Assembly: GCA_032622095.1 (NCBI GenBank)
Contig: CP136062.1
Coordinates: forward strand, 5,704,001-5,768,000
DNA length: 64,000 nt
Direction: 5' to 3'
From: Siphonodentalium dalli
Lineage: Eukaryota; Mollusca; Scaphopoda; Gadilida; Siphonodentaliidae
The translations under genes were made by a program, and so were the position numbers. The notes under the pieces are model-generated. The model saw nothing but the letters and a program-made list of their open reading frames with translations, had not been told where the DNA came from and did no database searches. Each line of letters starts with the position of its first letter. Positions within the stretch are counted from its first letter, which is position 1. This document shows, piece after piece, positions 1 through 11,895 of this stretch.

Positions 1-1300
1 TTTGCTGTTCGGCTGCGGTGTCAGAGTTTGTAACTGCAGTTGAGCACCGCAGAACGGCAAGTACACTGCAGCCAAACGGCAAGTTCACTGCGGCCGAAAG
101 GCAACTACCCTCACGGTCGAATGGCAAGTACACCGTTGTTAGATTTCTGGTTTGTATTGTCTTTTTACACCGTGGCAAATACACCATGCCGAATGGCAAT
201 TACATCGCAACCCAACTGTAGTTAGCCGGTGGAGCCGCGGTGTAGTTGCATTTCGGCCGCGGTGGCAATGCTAACCGCACCGCAGTTAAGTGGACCCACA
301 CACAGACAGAAGTTCCGAAAAACAACCGATGAGCAAATGACCGACGATGAAAAACAACTAACGAAAAAACACACCGGCTGACGAATGGTGGCAAATGACA
401 GATAAATGATGAGGATGACGATGGCAAATGACAACAAACAACAACGAAGGAAAATACCAACTAACGACAAAAAATGACTGATGACGAAAAACAAATGGCC
501 AACGACTAACACGATGTCGAACAATCGATGACGAAAAATTACTGATGACGAAAAACAAACAGCCAAAGACATACACTATGTCGAATGATCGACGACGAAA
601 AATGTCTTGATGACAAACACATCGACCCAGGCCTGCAGGTTTCAAAATTATGTGTAACCTACAGTACATGTATTTTTTGTTCGCCTGGTAATCCTAGTCC
701 AAATCTACGGGATATAATGTACCCTGCTGGACAAAACAAGTTTCCACTTGACCACGTTGCAGTTAGCATTGCCACCTCAGCCGAAATGCATACCTTGTAC
801 ACCGCGGCTCCACTGGCTAACTACAGTTGGGCTGCGTTGTACTTGCCACAAAAACCCCGACTGATGACAAATGCACAAAGGATGAAATCAAACGACCAAC
901 AATAAACATGAGGACAAACTACCAAGGACGAAAAACGACAGACGACAACCAAACACGAATGACGACAAACACACTGACTGTGACACTGACGACCAACGAA
1001 TGACGACGACAAATTGTCAAATGATGAAAAATGATTAAATGAAATAATAATCAAAATTTAATTCTTAAAACAAACAGACCTACCTTTATGGCTTTAAAAA
1101 AATCTTGGATTTGGAGAAAAATGCCTCCAGGAGCACGCATTGTGCTGTTGTGTTCACAACACCACCAGAATCCTCATCAGATATCAATTCCTTGAACTTA
1201 AGTTGAAGTTGAAGATGGTAACTAGGAAACATACTACAATTTTAGTATCCATTACAATTTACACGTAACACAGAATTCGTTCTTTCAATTTGTTATCTTT
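1..1300. repeat. Composite dispersed repeat, copy 1
   Basis: This stretch matches 43,380-46,050 through much of its length, allowing for insertions there, and its first 300 bases also match 51,040-51,330. The first part consists of degenerate GC-rich units built on CCGCGGCCGAA and GGCAACTACACC. From about 320 to 620 it becomes a simple repeat built on gatgacgaaaaa. At 715-780 the motif tgtaccctgctggacaaaac reappears, matching 45,465. The left end lies outside the window. Long minus-strand open frames here come from the simple repeat and are not genes. Confidence 0.8.
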
Positions 1301-2818
1301 CTTTGAACTTCGAACATTTTGGTTGATTGAATGATTCTGGAATCTTGATCATTGTTGTCTCTAACAGTTTACAGTGAAGCCTAACCCAGTAACTGTCGAT
1401 TGTCACGAAATCAAGCGATTAATTTATCTACGTACACTCGTACACTTGTGAAAATTATTTGCCATGAAGCGAAGGTGACGGCCTTATCGGTCTATGGGAT
1501 ATACGGAAGTAATTTCCGATCAAGTAAATGCCGTAAGCCGGATGACACTGACAGGGCGGTCGCTACACGGGGGATAATTAATTATTATGCTGATGATATA
1601 CCAATGATTTTTATCAGATGAAAAGGCTGTAATTAATCCTCGGAAAGAACTGAGTAGGGTAAACTTGAAAGTCATGTAGATTCTAGAATCTGGGAATTAA
1701 TTTGATCAGTTGTTGTCTGCATATTTCTCCGTTATATCGGAGCACCCTGTAGTTTCTGCACGATGCTGCGCAGTATCCTCCCGGAAGTCACGTGTGAAAT
1801 TTACAAAAAAACATACACGGTATTTTCGCTCTTGGTATAGAAATATAGAAAAATTATATGACGTCATAATTCACCTGCATTTAGGTAAAAAGCACCCTTG
1901 GTGGTTGCTATGATGACATGAAGGTCAAAGCCAATATTTTGTTGTATGACCCTGTGGGCTCGCGTGATGTAATATTCTTCATGCACAAAGACATTATCGA
2001 CACCAAGGACCAAAAGCTGTTTAAGAATTTGCAATTTCAGCTTCCTTATAAAAAATGAAGTGATGGGAAACGCATGATAGCTGGAAACACTCTATCTATT
2101 CTAAATTATTTGAGGTAGTCACATGTGCAATGGATACCTTTGGGATGGAGGCATCCCTGTGTAGTTTGTGTACACTGTATAGTGATTCTTGAACTGGAGA
2201 TCACAGAGGAATTCACTCCAGGAAGCTGATGCCTATTTATTTCTCCAGTGCAAAACATCTTATGAAAGTACAGGGTATCGATCCACCTATTCTAAGGAAA
2301 ATATACACTTCTTCAATTCTGAAGAATGTAAATATTGTTGTATTAGGTTTGGAAAGTGCCATAATTTACACCTTAATGTGTATCTATGTCTAATAGAAAG
2401 TGTAATGAAAGAAGACATGAAGACTCCTGGGAGATGTGACACCTTCTGATTAATAAAATATTTATGCCAACAATATGATCGTAATATTTTTAACTAAATC
2501 CAAATTCACCAACAAGCAACAGTGGGGTATATTGTTATTAGAATGAGATACCACTTGGTATTTATTCATTCTTGCCACGTTTGTCATCTTACAGGAGACA
2601 GCCAATAATAACCAATAGGCCAAACTGATTGTGATTGGGCCCCCTACTAAACCTATGTTACCCCCACCAAATCCTATTTTAGCACATGTATTAAAATTGG
2701 TTGATTTTTCAGTTAAACGTTTGTGTTGATAGAAGGTTATGCAAACTTGCAGATAAAATATAAGACTTGATAAGTCATAAGAACGTCAAAATAAAAACAT
2801 TTATCCACCTCCCACCCA
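1301..2818. other. Intergenic, no gene recognised
   Basis: Only short chance reading frames are present. I see no domain, splice-bounded exon, RNA gene or clear repeat. Confidence 0.6.
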
Positions 2819-2830
2819 TCTCTACTATAC

Positions 2831-3347
2831 GTATAACGCCTGTCAGTTAAACCACGCCATTATCCGTCTACTTTGCGGATAAAGCAATCTCCACTAGACA
2901 GATAAACTGAAAATGATGCAAATGAAGAAGTCACGGAACTTTGGGGAGTTGACCTCCGATAGTTGGCTCTGACGTCATTTAACTAACCATTGCTATCGCT
3001 TCGGTTACTACAGCGCTTCCTTAGAAACCCGATAAAATGAAAAGTTTTACTGAGAAAAAATGTCATTGCATCCCCAATAAATTGTTAATCCCATATTCCA
3101 TGCAGACGATATACCACTCATACATGACAAATTAAATTAAGTCCCACATTATTTAATTCCAATAAATTATAAAATTTTGAGATCGTAAAATAGCTTGTTC
3201 TTCGAACTCAAAATAACAAATCGCCGATTTTCGTGGATCAAAAATCATCCCGAGAAAAATAAAAAAAAAAATTTATACGAGGTTCGAGTGACAATGAACG
3301 TTAATTAAATCACTCGTCGGTTTCATTGCAGGCAAATATTTGACTTT
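2831..3347. other. AT-rich flank upstream of the Crypton relic
   Basis: No gene is visible. A splice-acceptor-like tttcattgcag lies at about 3,326-3,336, just before the recombinase reading frame, but nothing shows that it is used. Confidence 0.4.
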
Positions 3348-5116
3348 TTGAACCTATTATATTTTATTTTTATGAGAGTGAAGTCTGAAGTGAATGCAAT
3401 TTCAGTACAAAGTACGTCTGCTACAGTACACTATACTGCAGTGATTGCTAAGTCTACGAAAATGTCTTTTAATTTGAGCAGTGATATTTCTGATGAATTG
3501 ATTAATATGGAGCAATTTTGTGATTTGGAAGAAATGTTTGCTGTCCCATATGAAGAGGAAGAAGAAGATATCAAGCCAAATAAAACTATTTTTCATCATG
3601 GACACGAGGAAGTTATCACAATCCACGAATCGGTGAAGGATAATCATAATGAACAATTAAATTCCGATTCAGAATTAACAACATTACCATTGGACAATGC
3701 TATCCTTACCTCTAGTACGAGCAGTATGACCACTCCCATTATACCGAGTAGTAGCAGAATGAATAGTACTACTGAAACTGAATGTGATGATGATGGAATT
3801 GATGCATCTGAATCTGAAATGACGACAACAAATCAAGGACCCGTGCGGAATTTTCTTGAAATCGATGATGACAATGTACAGAGATTTATTAATGAACAAG
3901 AAAATAAAAACACTTCGAAAAAATCTACGTATGATTTGAAAATTGTTGTATAATTTTTCAATCAACAAGGCGAAATAAGAGAACTGCACGAAATTCCACC
4001 GAGGACCTTGATCTTCTTCTAGCAAGGTTCCTCTTATCAGTTAGGAGAAGAGATGGCGAGGAGTACGAACCGTCCTCATTTCGGGGGATATTATCCAGTG
4101 TTGATCGTCATCTCCGGCGCCATAAGTATGGCACAACTATTATTGGATCAAAAGACAACTGCCTCATAACAACGAGAAGAACCTTAGATGCAAAACAGAA
4201 ACAACTAAAGAAGATTGGGAAAGGAAACAAACCGAATAGGTCAGATTCCATAGCTGACGAGGAAATCACAAAGTTGTATGAGATTGGACAACTAGGATCT
4301 AGCACACCAGAAGTATTTTGCACACCCTTTGGTTCAACCATAGCATTCATTTTGGTTTGCGTGCAGTAAAAGAACATTACAATTTGTGCTGGGGTGATGT
4401 GACACTACACAAAGATTCGAATGGAAAGGAGTACATGAAAATCAATGAAAGACAAACAAAAACGAGAAGAGGGGCCGACATAAGAAATGTTCGTGAATCA
4501 TCTCCCCGAATGTATTCCACAGGAATAGAAAATGATCGAAATCCCATATATATATATATATAAACTATTTGCATCAAAGCGGCCAGCTGATTATAAGAAT
4601 GATAGTGACCCATTTTATATTGCGACAAGAACAGTTCCCGTCACAAAAGCTACCGACATGTGATTCAAAAAACAACGTGTTGGTGAACGGAAATTATCAG
4701 AAATTATGGACAAGATGACACTTAATGCAAACATTGATAACGGGAAAAGATTAACCAACACCAGTGCCCGGAAATTTTTGGTGTCAAAACTGCGGAAAAA
4801 TAACGTGGCACCTACAGATATAGCTCACATCAGTGGCCACAAACATCTGGCATCAATTAACAATTACTCATATATATCATATCAACAGAAAGAACATTGC
4901 TCGCTGACACTGAGCAATTCCACATCATCTATCCAGTCAGATAAAACATGTGATGCAAATACGTCAACATCAAGCACTGCTGTGTGTTTACCGGAGGCTG
5001 AAAACAATGACACTTCCACTGACCCTCGAAAACCGGCATCATCAAAGTCAGTTCTCAATTCGATGTCCATAAACACTAATAATTCAAGTACAATCTGTCT
5101 ATGTCGCAGAACATGA
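3348..5116 (+). pseudogene. Crypton-type tyrosine recombinase (DUF3504/QRICH1-ZMYM-like), inactivated
   Basis: The encoded protein resembles the recombinase of animal Cryptons, which integrate DNA through a tyrosine nucleophile. The first 201 codons give an acidic, Ser/Thr-rich N-terminus; Met39 (3,462) is a likelier start than Met1. The frame stops at 3,951 (TAA) yet similarity continues. The DLDLLLARFLLSVRRRDGEEY block (about 4,002-4,065) needs a one-base shift near 3,998. Another shift near 4,315 precedes LWFNHSIHFGLRAVKEHY, which holds the first catalytic Arg. A TATATATA tract at 4,548-4,562 shifts the frame again, and TGA at 4,661-4,663 replaces a probable Trp. The C-terminal box shows SARK (second Arg), GHK and a NNYSY nucleophile region. 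The usual His before SARK reads Thr. The family call is strong; exact element ends are unknown. It could also be a dead domesticated host copy. Confidence 0.85.
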
Positions 5117-5803
5117 AATCGATGCTTCAAAGCGTATTCCATGCTAACACCATTACCATACAAAACATGTATATTAATCCTCAAAATCCAAATTCCTAAC
5201 TCTGGACGAGGCCATATCCTTGGAGGGAAGTTGACTTTATTCTTGGAGTTTACTGTTTTAATTGTGATTATATACTAAAACGGACGATTAATCAATAACA
5301 TATGGCGATATTGTTATTTCATGAGATTAAAATTATAAGCACTAGAATCTCGTTGACGTAGTATCTTTAGTGAAATTAGTCACCAATATTGCATGCGCCC
5401 CTATCTCGAAATGGATGTCAGTGTACTTATTGCACCGAGTGCAACCGTACTCTTCGTAAGTTCGAAAAGACCGCCTTTCCCCGATTCATGTGTTTAGTCT
5501 TAAAACACAAGTCCATCATAATTCGATACGGTTTTCTGTTATTGTTTGATGGGAACTAGATTTGGAAATTGTATACTACACATTCCACCAAATAAATCAA
5601 GAGTTCAGACACAATACTAAATGGAACTATTTTGTTTTACGAGTGCGCATGAATACAAAACTGTTGCATAATTAATAAGTCTCTACTATACAGATAACAT
5701 CGCTAAGTAGGGCATTGATTCCCTTTACGGAGAGTGGATTTTGCGATTATTTGTTGGACAAAAACTGCTATAAAGTACGTTTAAATAAAGTTTGGTGGAT
5801 AAA
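5117..5803. other. Intergenic, no gene recognised
   Basis: AT-rich sequence without a convincing reading frame. It contains tctctactatac at 5,680-5,691, repeated from 2,819-2,830 on the other side of the Crypton relic. Confidence 0.5.
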
Positions 5804-5952
5804 CAGAACATCCGCATAGTGTAGCTGAATAAAGAATTTATTTTTGCTCGTATGTGGGCATCTATTTGGCTCGCCTAGAGGCTCGCCAAATAGATGCCCA
5901 CATACTCGCAAAAATAAATTCTTTATTCAACTACACTATGTGGATATTCTCT
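5804..5952. repeat. Near-perfect 149-bp palindrome (hairpin)
   Basis: The left arm from agaacatccgcatagtgtag is mirrored by ctacactatgtggatattct at the right end. Arms are roughly 70 bases with few mismatches and almost no loop; the centre lies around gcctagaggc. Such short palindromes are typical of foldback MITEs. No target duplication is evident. Confidence 0.85.
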
Positions 5953-6137
5953 ATATATAATGCTATTATGCCAACTTACTGACCCTTCAATAAGTTGTAA
6001 CCCCAACTACACTTAATCAGACATATAAAACAAATCAGTGGTGATATGCACGTTACATATGTATCAACAGAGAATATTCCTTTTTAGTGCCTTCCTTATA
6101 CAGAAAAAGTGAGTGACTCTCACTTTGGTGTCGAAAG

Positions 6138-6872
6138 GTAACAACTATTGGTCGTTAGATAATAATAGTTTATACCAGAACATATTCGAAATATAATTGA
6201 TAATAATCGGTAGAAGCGTTTCCTGATTCATTATTATAAATTTATACCCAGGAATCAACATAAAACGTTTTATAAGAGGATATAATCCATCTTTTAGTAT
6301 TGTATATATTATCGTATATATCGAACCTTTTTCACGACAGAGATGATTTTGTAAATACGTGTTGATGATCAACTGATCACTCCATTGTCTCAGCATGTGT
6401 TCCGGAAATATATCGTTTGTTTCTGAACCTACATTTCATTGCAAATGTTAGCCCGATCGAGTCTTGTTAATTTTTCTAGGCAATTTTATACCTAAGTGCT
6501 CATGGGTAATTAGCAGTAAATGTAATGGCAGAGCAGTACTACCTGAATGATTGTTTATGCAGCATCGGAATCCCCGTTTATAAGGCAAAACGAATCAAAT
6601 AGTTTCCATATATATTTTAGGCACGCGGTATATACATGTAGGCGTGGTCATATGACACGATAATGCTATGAGTGCTGTCATTTCAATAGCAGAAGTAATC
6701 AAGAAATTTAGGTATCGAGAAATAAATGTAATGGCTAAATGTGTGACAACCAATGGTTATAGTATTCTGTGGATTGACGGCTTATGATTAGTTTATACGA
6801 TAATAAAGCGTACCCACCTTTATAACCACCGGGGTGGATAGATTGTTGCTGTCTTCAATGTTATTGAGAGTG
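6138..6872. repeat. Duplicated segment, copy 1 (pairs with 8,161-8,899)
   Basis: About 735 bp, estimated near 90% identical to 8,161-8,899 in the same orientation. Both copies start at acaactattggtcgttagat and end within gagtgctc. The last bases of copy 1 include the 3' coding end of the glycosyltransferase pseudogene, so the duplication looks like a segmental copy of that gene's 3' flank. A minus-strand frame of about 80 codons is open in both copies but is not recognisable. Confidence 0.8.
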
Positions 6873-7732
6873 CTCCAGAAATGTCCATCAGGACTGAGTG
6901 TGTCAGCGCTCTATTGCAACAACTTCTTCGCCACGTCGCTGGTTAAAGCGTACTCCACGAATCCTCTGCTGAAAACGTTGTAAGCATTACCTTTCGTGAT
7001 GTTCAGCCCGAGAGGTGGCGCTGGGTGTTTATTTGTAGTACTGATGATGGACCTGTCATGCGTGCTGATGTTATAGAACCATGCGTGCTGAAAATTATAT
7101 CTGATGTTCCAAGAAAACGTTCGCATCATGTGAATCTCATTTGTCCCGTTGACTAGTTGAAGTATTTCAATCATATCCTTGTTTTTTTCTAAGCGGGATC
7201 TCGCTACTTGCATAGTTAATCAGGAATCTCCATTCAGCGTTTATTTCAAGATGGTCAGACATACAGTTGATGTCAGCTATGAGGCGAGAAATACCGGCGT
7301 AAACGATGAACTCCCTTCTGTTCGCCATAAAAACGTTCGGAAAACATCGGATTATTCCATAAATGGCCTCTTCGGTGACTCTGGCGGCCTTTTCGTCAAT
7401 TCTGAAACTGGTACACGTTATCGTGTGACAGAATCGTATACGCTAATGGAAAGTTCAGACTGGGCGTCAACTTCACGTCATATCCACGTGTTTTAATAAA
7501 AGTTGCGCAATTTTTTTGTCAGTTTTATATACTCTTTATCATGTATTTCAGGCGCCGTTATGTTAGGATTCTGTAGTCGCTCTTTTGCTCGTGATATTTC
7601 ACTGACGTTTCCTTCGAAGATTCGACTGCAGTTTGAACCACCAATAAAAGCCATCTCCCATTCGATGGATCCAATATTATCTTCTGGCTTTGGCTCCGGT
7701 CTACTTTTTCGGAAACCAGAAATGCGCGCCAT
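6857..7732 (-). pseudogene. Core-2/I-branching beta-1,6-N-acetylglucosaminyltransferase (GCNT-like), decayed
   Basis: GCNT enzymes add GlcNAc in beta-1,6 linkage to branch O-glycans in the Golgi. Read on the minus strand, pieces follow family order: NCSRIFEGNVSEI and the EYIKLTK region (7,493-7,732), FPLAYTILSH (about 7,430-7,460), then IRCFPNVF, YAGISRLIADINCM and WRFLINYASSEIPLR (about 7,195-7,400), then NGTNEIH, KGNAYNVFSRGFVEYAL and SPDGHFWSTLNNI (6,857-7,165). Breaks: a frameshift near 7,405, one at the seven-T run 7,182-7,188, and an in-frame TAG at 6,911-6,913 where the family has Trp. The conserved SPDE Glu reads Gly. The N-terminal anchor and the C-terminal quarter are absent. There is no sign of introns inside the piece. 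I am confident of the family but cannot name the paralog. Confidence 0.85.
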
Positions 7733-8160
7733 AAAATAAGACGTAACACGTGATTCTTAGACACTACACCCTCCATGTCATGGGATCGCAGTCATGCTTA
7801 CGGAAAAATAGTTGTGGTGCGTTCAATAAATAAAATAGGGTCGCCAAGGCCTTAGTCCCCTAGACCAACAAACAGGAATGTTCGTCTTACATCAGTGAGG
7901 CAACCATAACACGTGCTTCCTTTTTGGACGTTTATGTTTGCCAGCCAAACTTGGAGACTCCGAAGACTCATTCTCGTACAATAATCAATACACCGTCTTG
8001 GTCGTAATTTAATCTTTATTGTCCGTTGTTCTGAAATCCCGAAAACATGTGAAAACATTTGAGTATGTGAATTTTATGCTTCACCAAATGCCAAATAATA
8101 GCTAAGATAAAACACAACAAACTTCACCCGTCAAGCACAATAACAAATTACACAACAAAG
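7733..8160. other. Spacer between GCNT pseudogene and duplicated segment
   Basis: About 430 bp with no recognisable gene or repeat. Confidence 0.5.
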
Positions 8161-8899
8161 TTAACAACTATTGGTCGTTAGATAATCGATCACACATACC
8201 AGAAAATATTCGAAATATAAGTGATAATAATCGGTAGAAGCGTTTCCTGATTCATTATTATTATTTTATACCCAGGACTCATTATACAACTTTTTATAAG
8301 AAGATATAATCCATATTTTAGTATTGTATTTATTATCGCATATATCGAACCTTTTTCACGACAGAGATACTTTTCTAAAGACGTGTTGATCAACTGATCA
8401 CTCCATTGTCTCAGCAGGTGTTTCGGAAATATATCGTTTGTTTCTGAAACTAAATTTGTTTGCAAATGTTAGCTCGATCGAGTCTTGTTGATTATTCTAG
8501 GTACTTGTGTACCTAAGTACTCATGGGTAATTAGCAGTAAATGTAATTGCAGAGCAGTACTACCTGAACGATTGTTTATGCAGCATCGGAATCCCCGTTT
8601 ATATGGCAATACGTATCAAATAGTTTCCATATATATTTTAGGCACGCGGTATATACATGTAGGCGTGGTCATATGTGACACGACAATGCTATGAGTGCTG
8701 TCATTTCAATAGCAGAAGTAATCAAGAAATTTAGGTTATCGTGAAATAAATTTAATGGCTAAATGTGTGACAACCAATGGTTTATATTCTGTGGATTGAC
8801 GGCTTATGATTTGTTTATACCATAATAAAGCGTACCCACCTTTATAACCACGGGGGGGTGGATATATTTTTGTTGTCTCCAAGGTTATTGCGAGTGCTC
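8161..8899. repeat. Duplicated segment, copy 2 (pairs with 6,138-6,872)
   Basis: Same 735-bp unit as copy 1. On its right it joins the 3' end of the env pseudogene directly. The env reading frame runs into this segment for about 55 codons, through bases that correspond to the GCNT coding end in copy 1. The boundary near 8,899 is therefore a breakpoint rather than an LTR edge. Confidence 0.75.
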
Positions 8900-10812
8900 T
8901 TGTTGTTCTTGACATACAGTTTAGCACTCTTTTGCAGAGACGGAACGACGCCTTTCGAAAACAACATACCAATAATATTGTGACAATTAAAATTACACTT
9001 ATTGACACTGGGTATGCATTATTTCGGAACCAAACACGTGGCTGAAATACCCTGGAACCAGGTGATACAGAGCGCAATTCTTCTACTACGGAATTCACGG
9101 GTATTTCTTTAATTTCTTTCAACATCCTCGGTATTGTTATGTTTTGTAGATTCGTATTTCCTTCCAACACTGGTTTCCACATTGTCAACTGTACTTCATG
9201 GTACTTAGGTAACAATTAATTTTTCACAGCATTGATTAAATTATCAGAGACATTTTCGTTTGAAAATGCAATTAATTTCAAATGGGCGGCTGTGGCCACA
9301 CATTGGGACAGTAAGCTAAGAAAATCGATTGGTGGTCGTATTATTTTCGTGGATAATTTTTCGCCGGAATTTCCACATGACATCGCAAAATGAATTTGAT
9401 TTTTTGTCGCTATTGCGAACAGATTTCCCGTGAGTCGGTGGGCATAGGGTAACATCATATTAGGTTGAACGATGGTCGTACATGTTCGCGCAATTTCTTC
9501 GTCTGTTCCTCGGAATAATGCTACCTCACAAATTAGGTTAGGATCTCCTCGATATATTTTTCCATTCAAATCACAAGAAGTCATTTGATCCATCAAACAG
9601 ACTGATGTGTCCTCTACAAATGTATACTTAGTTTGTCCCACGTCCATTGCCAATTAATTAGCACTCACTCGGTAATTAGCTATCATTGTGTTAAATGTAT
9701 GAGGTAATTGTTTATTTGGAATGCCCGTTAACGGATATGGTAAGCTATGCATGCGGTGAATGGTATATTGTTCTCTGACATCTAATAATGGTACTTGAAC
9801 GACCTGTATTATTTTCTTATCAGTCTACATGTTATGTAGAGATAATTTTTGATAATAAAACCACATGTTTGTTGCCAAATCAAATGGCATTTGTAAATGG
9901 CTCGGAAGCTTTGATTGCAATGTTCGTAACGCCATTACTAATTGACTGACGCTAATCACACTAGGACTGGTGTTAGTCTCTGTGCTACCAAAGGATTCAC
10001 CTGAGTGTGTAAGTGAGTTAAGTAAATCTTTGCAAGTTTGCATCAAGCACTTGCTGAGCTATATTGCGGACTACAAGCTGTAATCTACCAAACATTTGCG
10101 TGAAGAATTCCAAATAGGTTATCCGTCTTTCTGAGATCTTCAAAATTTTCGATTATCATATTTAATGTATGTCTATTTTGATTTACATGAATTAGTGTTA
10201 TGTTTATAACACTTAAGCTCTTCTCGGAAACATGTTTTATTATTCTTTCATTTGTTTGCAATTCATTTAGACTGGCCTTGATTGGTTCTAAATCACCAGA
10301 GGTTAATGTTCCATCTAAAAAACTACTAGCCATTCTTATGAATCCAAAAGGGGCACCACGTGTTCTCGAGTACGTGTACCAGTATGAAGTTGTTTATATT
10401 CTTTGAACTGTTTGATAATATGACACAATTCACTATGAACCGTTAACAATTCACTAGTAAAACCTTTAAATATCATAGTAAAATTATTTGTTACTTCCAT
10501 ATATCATATCGTTTCTTCAGCTAAATACCTATCAAAGTTTTTTTCACTGGTAGTGTGAGTCCAAAACTCTGCTATGTTGTTTTCAATAAATTTGGCATCG
10601 TAACTATTCTCACATTCACTCATGTCTTCAAAAATTCCTGATAAGGTTGTAGGTCTATTACAAATTCAAGATTCCATTTTGATAAATTCATGTAAATCAG
10701 TTTCAGTTTTTCAAAAATAACATTATGTCTTGCTATACTAGTTCCTATTGATTGTTCGGTGTCTAGCGGTGTTTAACATTGCAATCAGGACGAGCAGTCG
10801 TGTTGGTTTCAT
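8900..10812 (-). pseudogene. env: Envelope gene of an LTR retroelement (fusion-type Env), broken
   Basis: Read on the minus strand, a hydrophobic signal-peptide-like start at 10,812 is followed by decayed frames. A basic TRTRE stretch (about 10,365) lies just before a Gly/Phe-rich segment that resembles the F2/F1 junction of baculovirus-F-like and errantivirus Env proteins. Next come a helical region (10,085-10,333), a further frame (9,825-10,046) and a Cys-containing ectodomain (9,216-9,653). A membrane anchor follows at about 8,958-9,014, with a short basic tail. Breaks include several early stops, a frameshift at the putative cleavage region, stops between 9,653 and 9,825, and a TAA at 9,216-9,218 inside an otherwise continuous frame. 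It lies downstream of an integrase end on the same strand, the order expected for gag-pol-env. The gene is dead; the family call rests on topology and weak similarity. Confidence 0.65.
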
Positions 10813-11895
10813 CTGAATAATAATGAGACTTCGTATAAGATTATAATATCTGTTCAATTTCAATATAATATCCAATCACTTCCACACGCGACCAATTTAT
10901 GTAGACTGTGCAATCACATTTCCCATTTACTTGCAATTACTTATTCTCGTTTAAGTGAAAAATGGCGCATTGATAGGCCTTATCTAAGAATAAAATCATT
11001 CAGTTATATCGGTCTCACATTCAATTAAGTCTTTCGTTATAACAATGCTATTATCGTTTACCAATTTTCATAATTCTAACTCTCATTACATTATTCCATT
11101 TCGTCTTTCGTTACGACAGGTAAGACACATTACTTTATTCCATTTTGTCTTTCGTTACGACGGGTCAATTATTTTCTACAGAATCAGAATCGTTTCCATT
11201 TGTCTAATCCCCAAAATACCCTTCAATTATACTTATTCATCTTTAATTAGACAAATCCATCTCGGCTAATACCCATCGATTATACTATTCATCATTAATT
11301 ATGACATTAATTAATCTATTGTACAAGATACACGGATATCGGATCGATACACGGATATCCTGATGATGTAACCACAAAGAGAAGTTCTCCCATTTTACAA
11401 CTTGAACGCGAAAGCATCCAAGTATAGTATTATATAATAAGCTTTTTTTCTCCCTCTCCTCTCTCATTTTTTTTCTTATTTTCTTATTTGTTTTAATTTT
11501 ATTTTGTGGTTAAATTTGTTTCTCTTTATTAAATGTCTGTTATTAGATAGATAGATAGATTTATTACTCTTTTCAGCGATAATATATATGATTATGAACA
11601 AATGAAATTAAACATATAAGTTATGCATGCACATACGCGAATATGACGACATAAATGAATGTGATATGTTCCGAGTATATATCTCTCAGTATAATTGTCA
11701 TATTTATAATTAGTTCTTTTGGGTTATCGGGTGTGGTGGGGTCGGGTGGGGATGGGGCTTTGGGTAATAATCATACACATTGTTAATCATATAAAGTATA
11801 AATTAGGTCATTCTATTATGTATGTTATTTCCCACGTGGGCAATTTTTCGGTCGCTTTTATATAAGGTGTTGTGTCTATATGGGTGGGGAATTCT
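10813..11895. other. AT-rich spacer with small tandem repeats
   Basis: No gene seen. It holds two tandem copies of a roughly 48-bp unit ending tttcgtctttcgttacgac (about 11,085-11,165), a doubled tacacggatatc (about 11,325-11,360), a pyrimidine tract (11,440-11,480) and a short TAGA microsatellite at 11,544-11,560. Confidence 0.5.

Noticed and set aside
1400..1621. YADD motif in a 73-codon frame as a reverse transcriptase
   Set aside because: No other RT motif lies near it and the frame is short; chance match.
8161..8899. Repeat unit read as the 3' LTR of the env element
   Set aside because: The other copy's end overlaps GCNT coding sequence, no TG...CA ends are seen, and the copy order does not fit a pair of LTRs. 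Kept as a segmental duplication, though not fully excluded.
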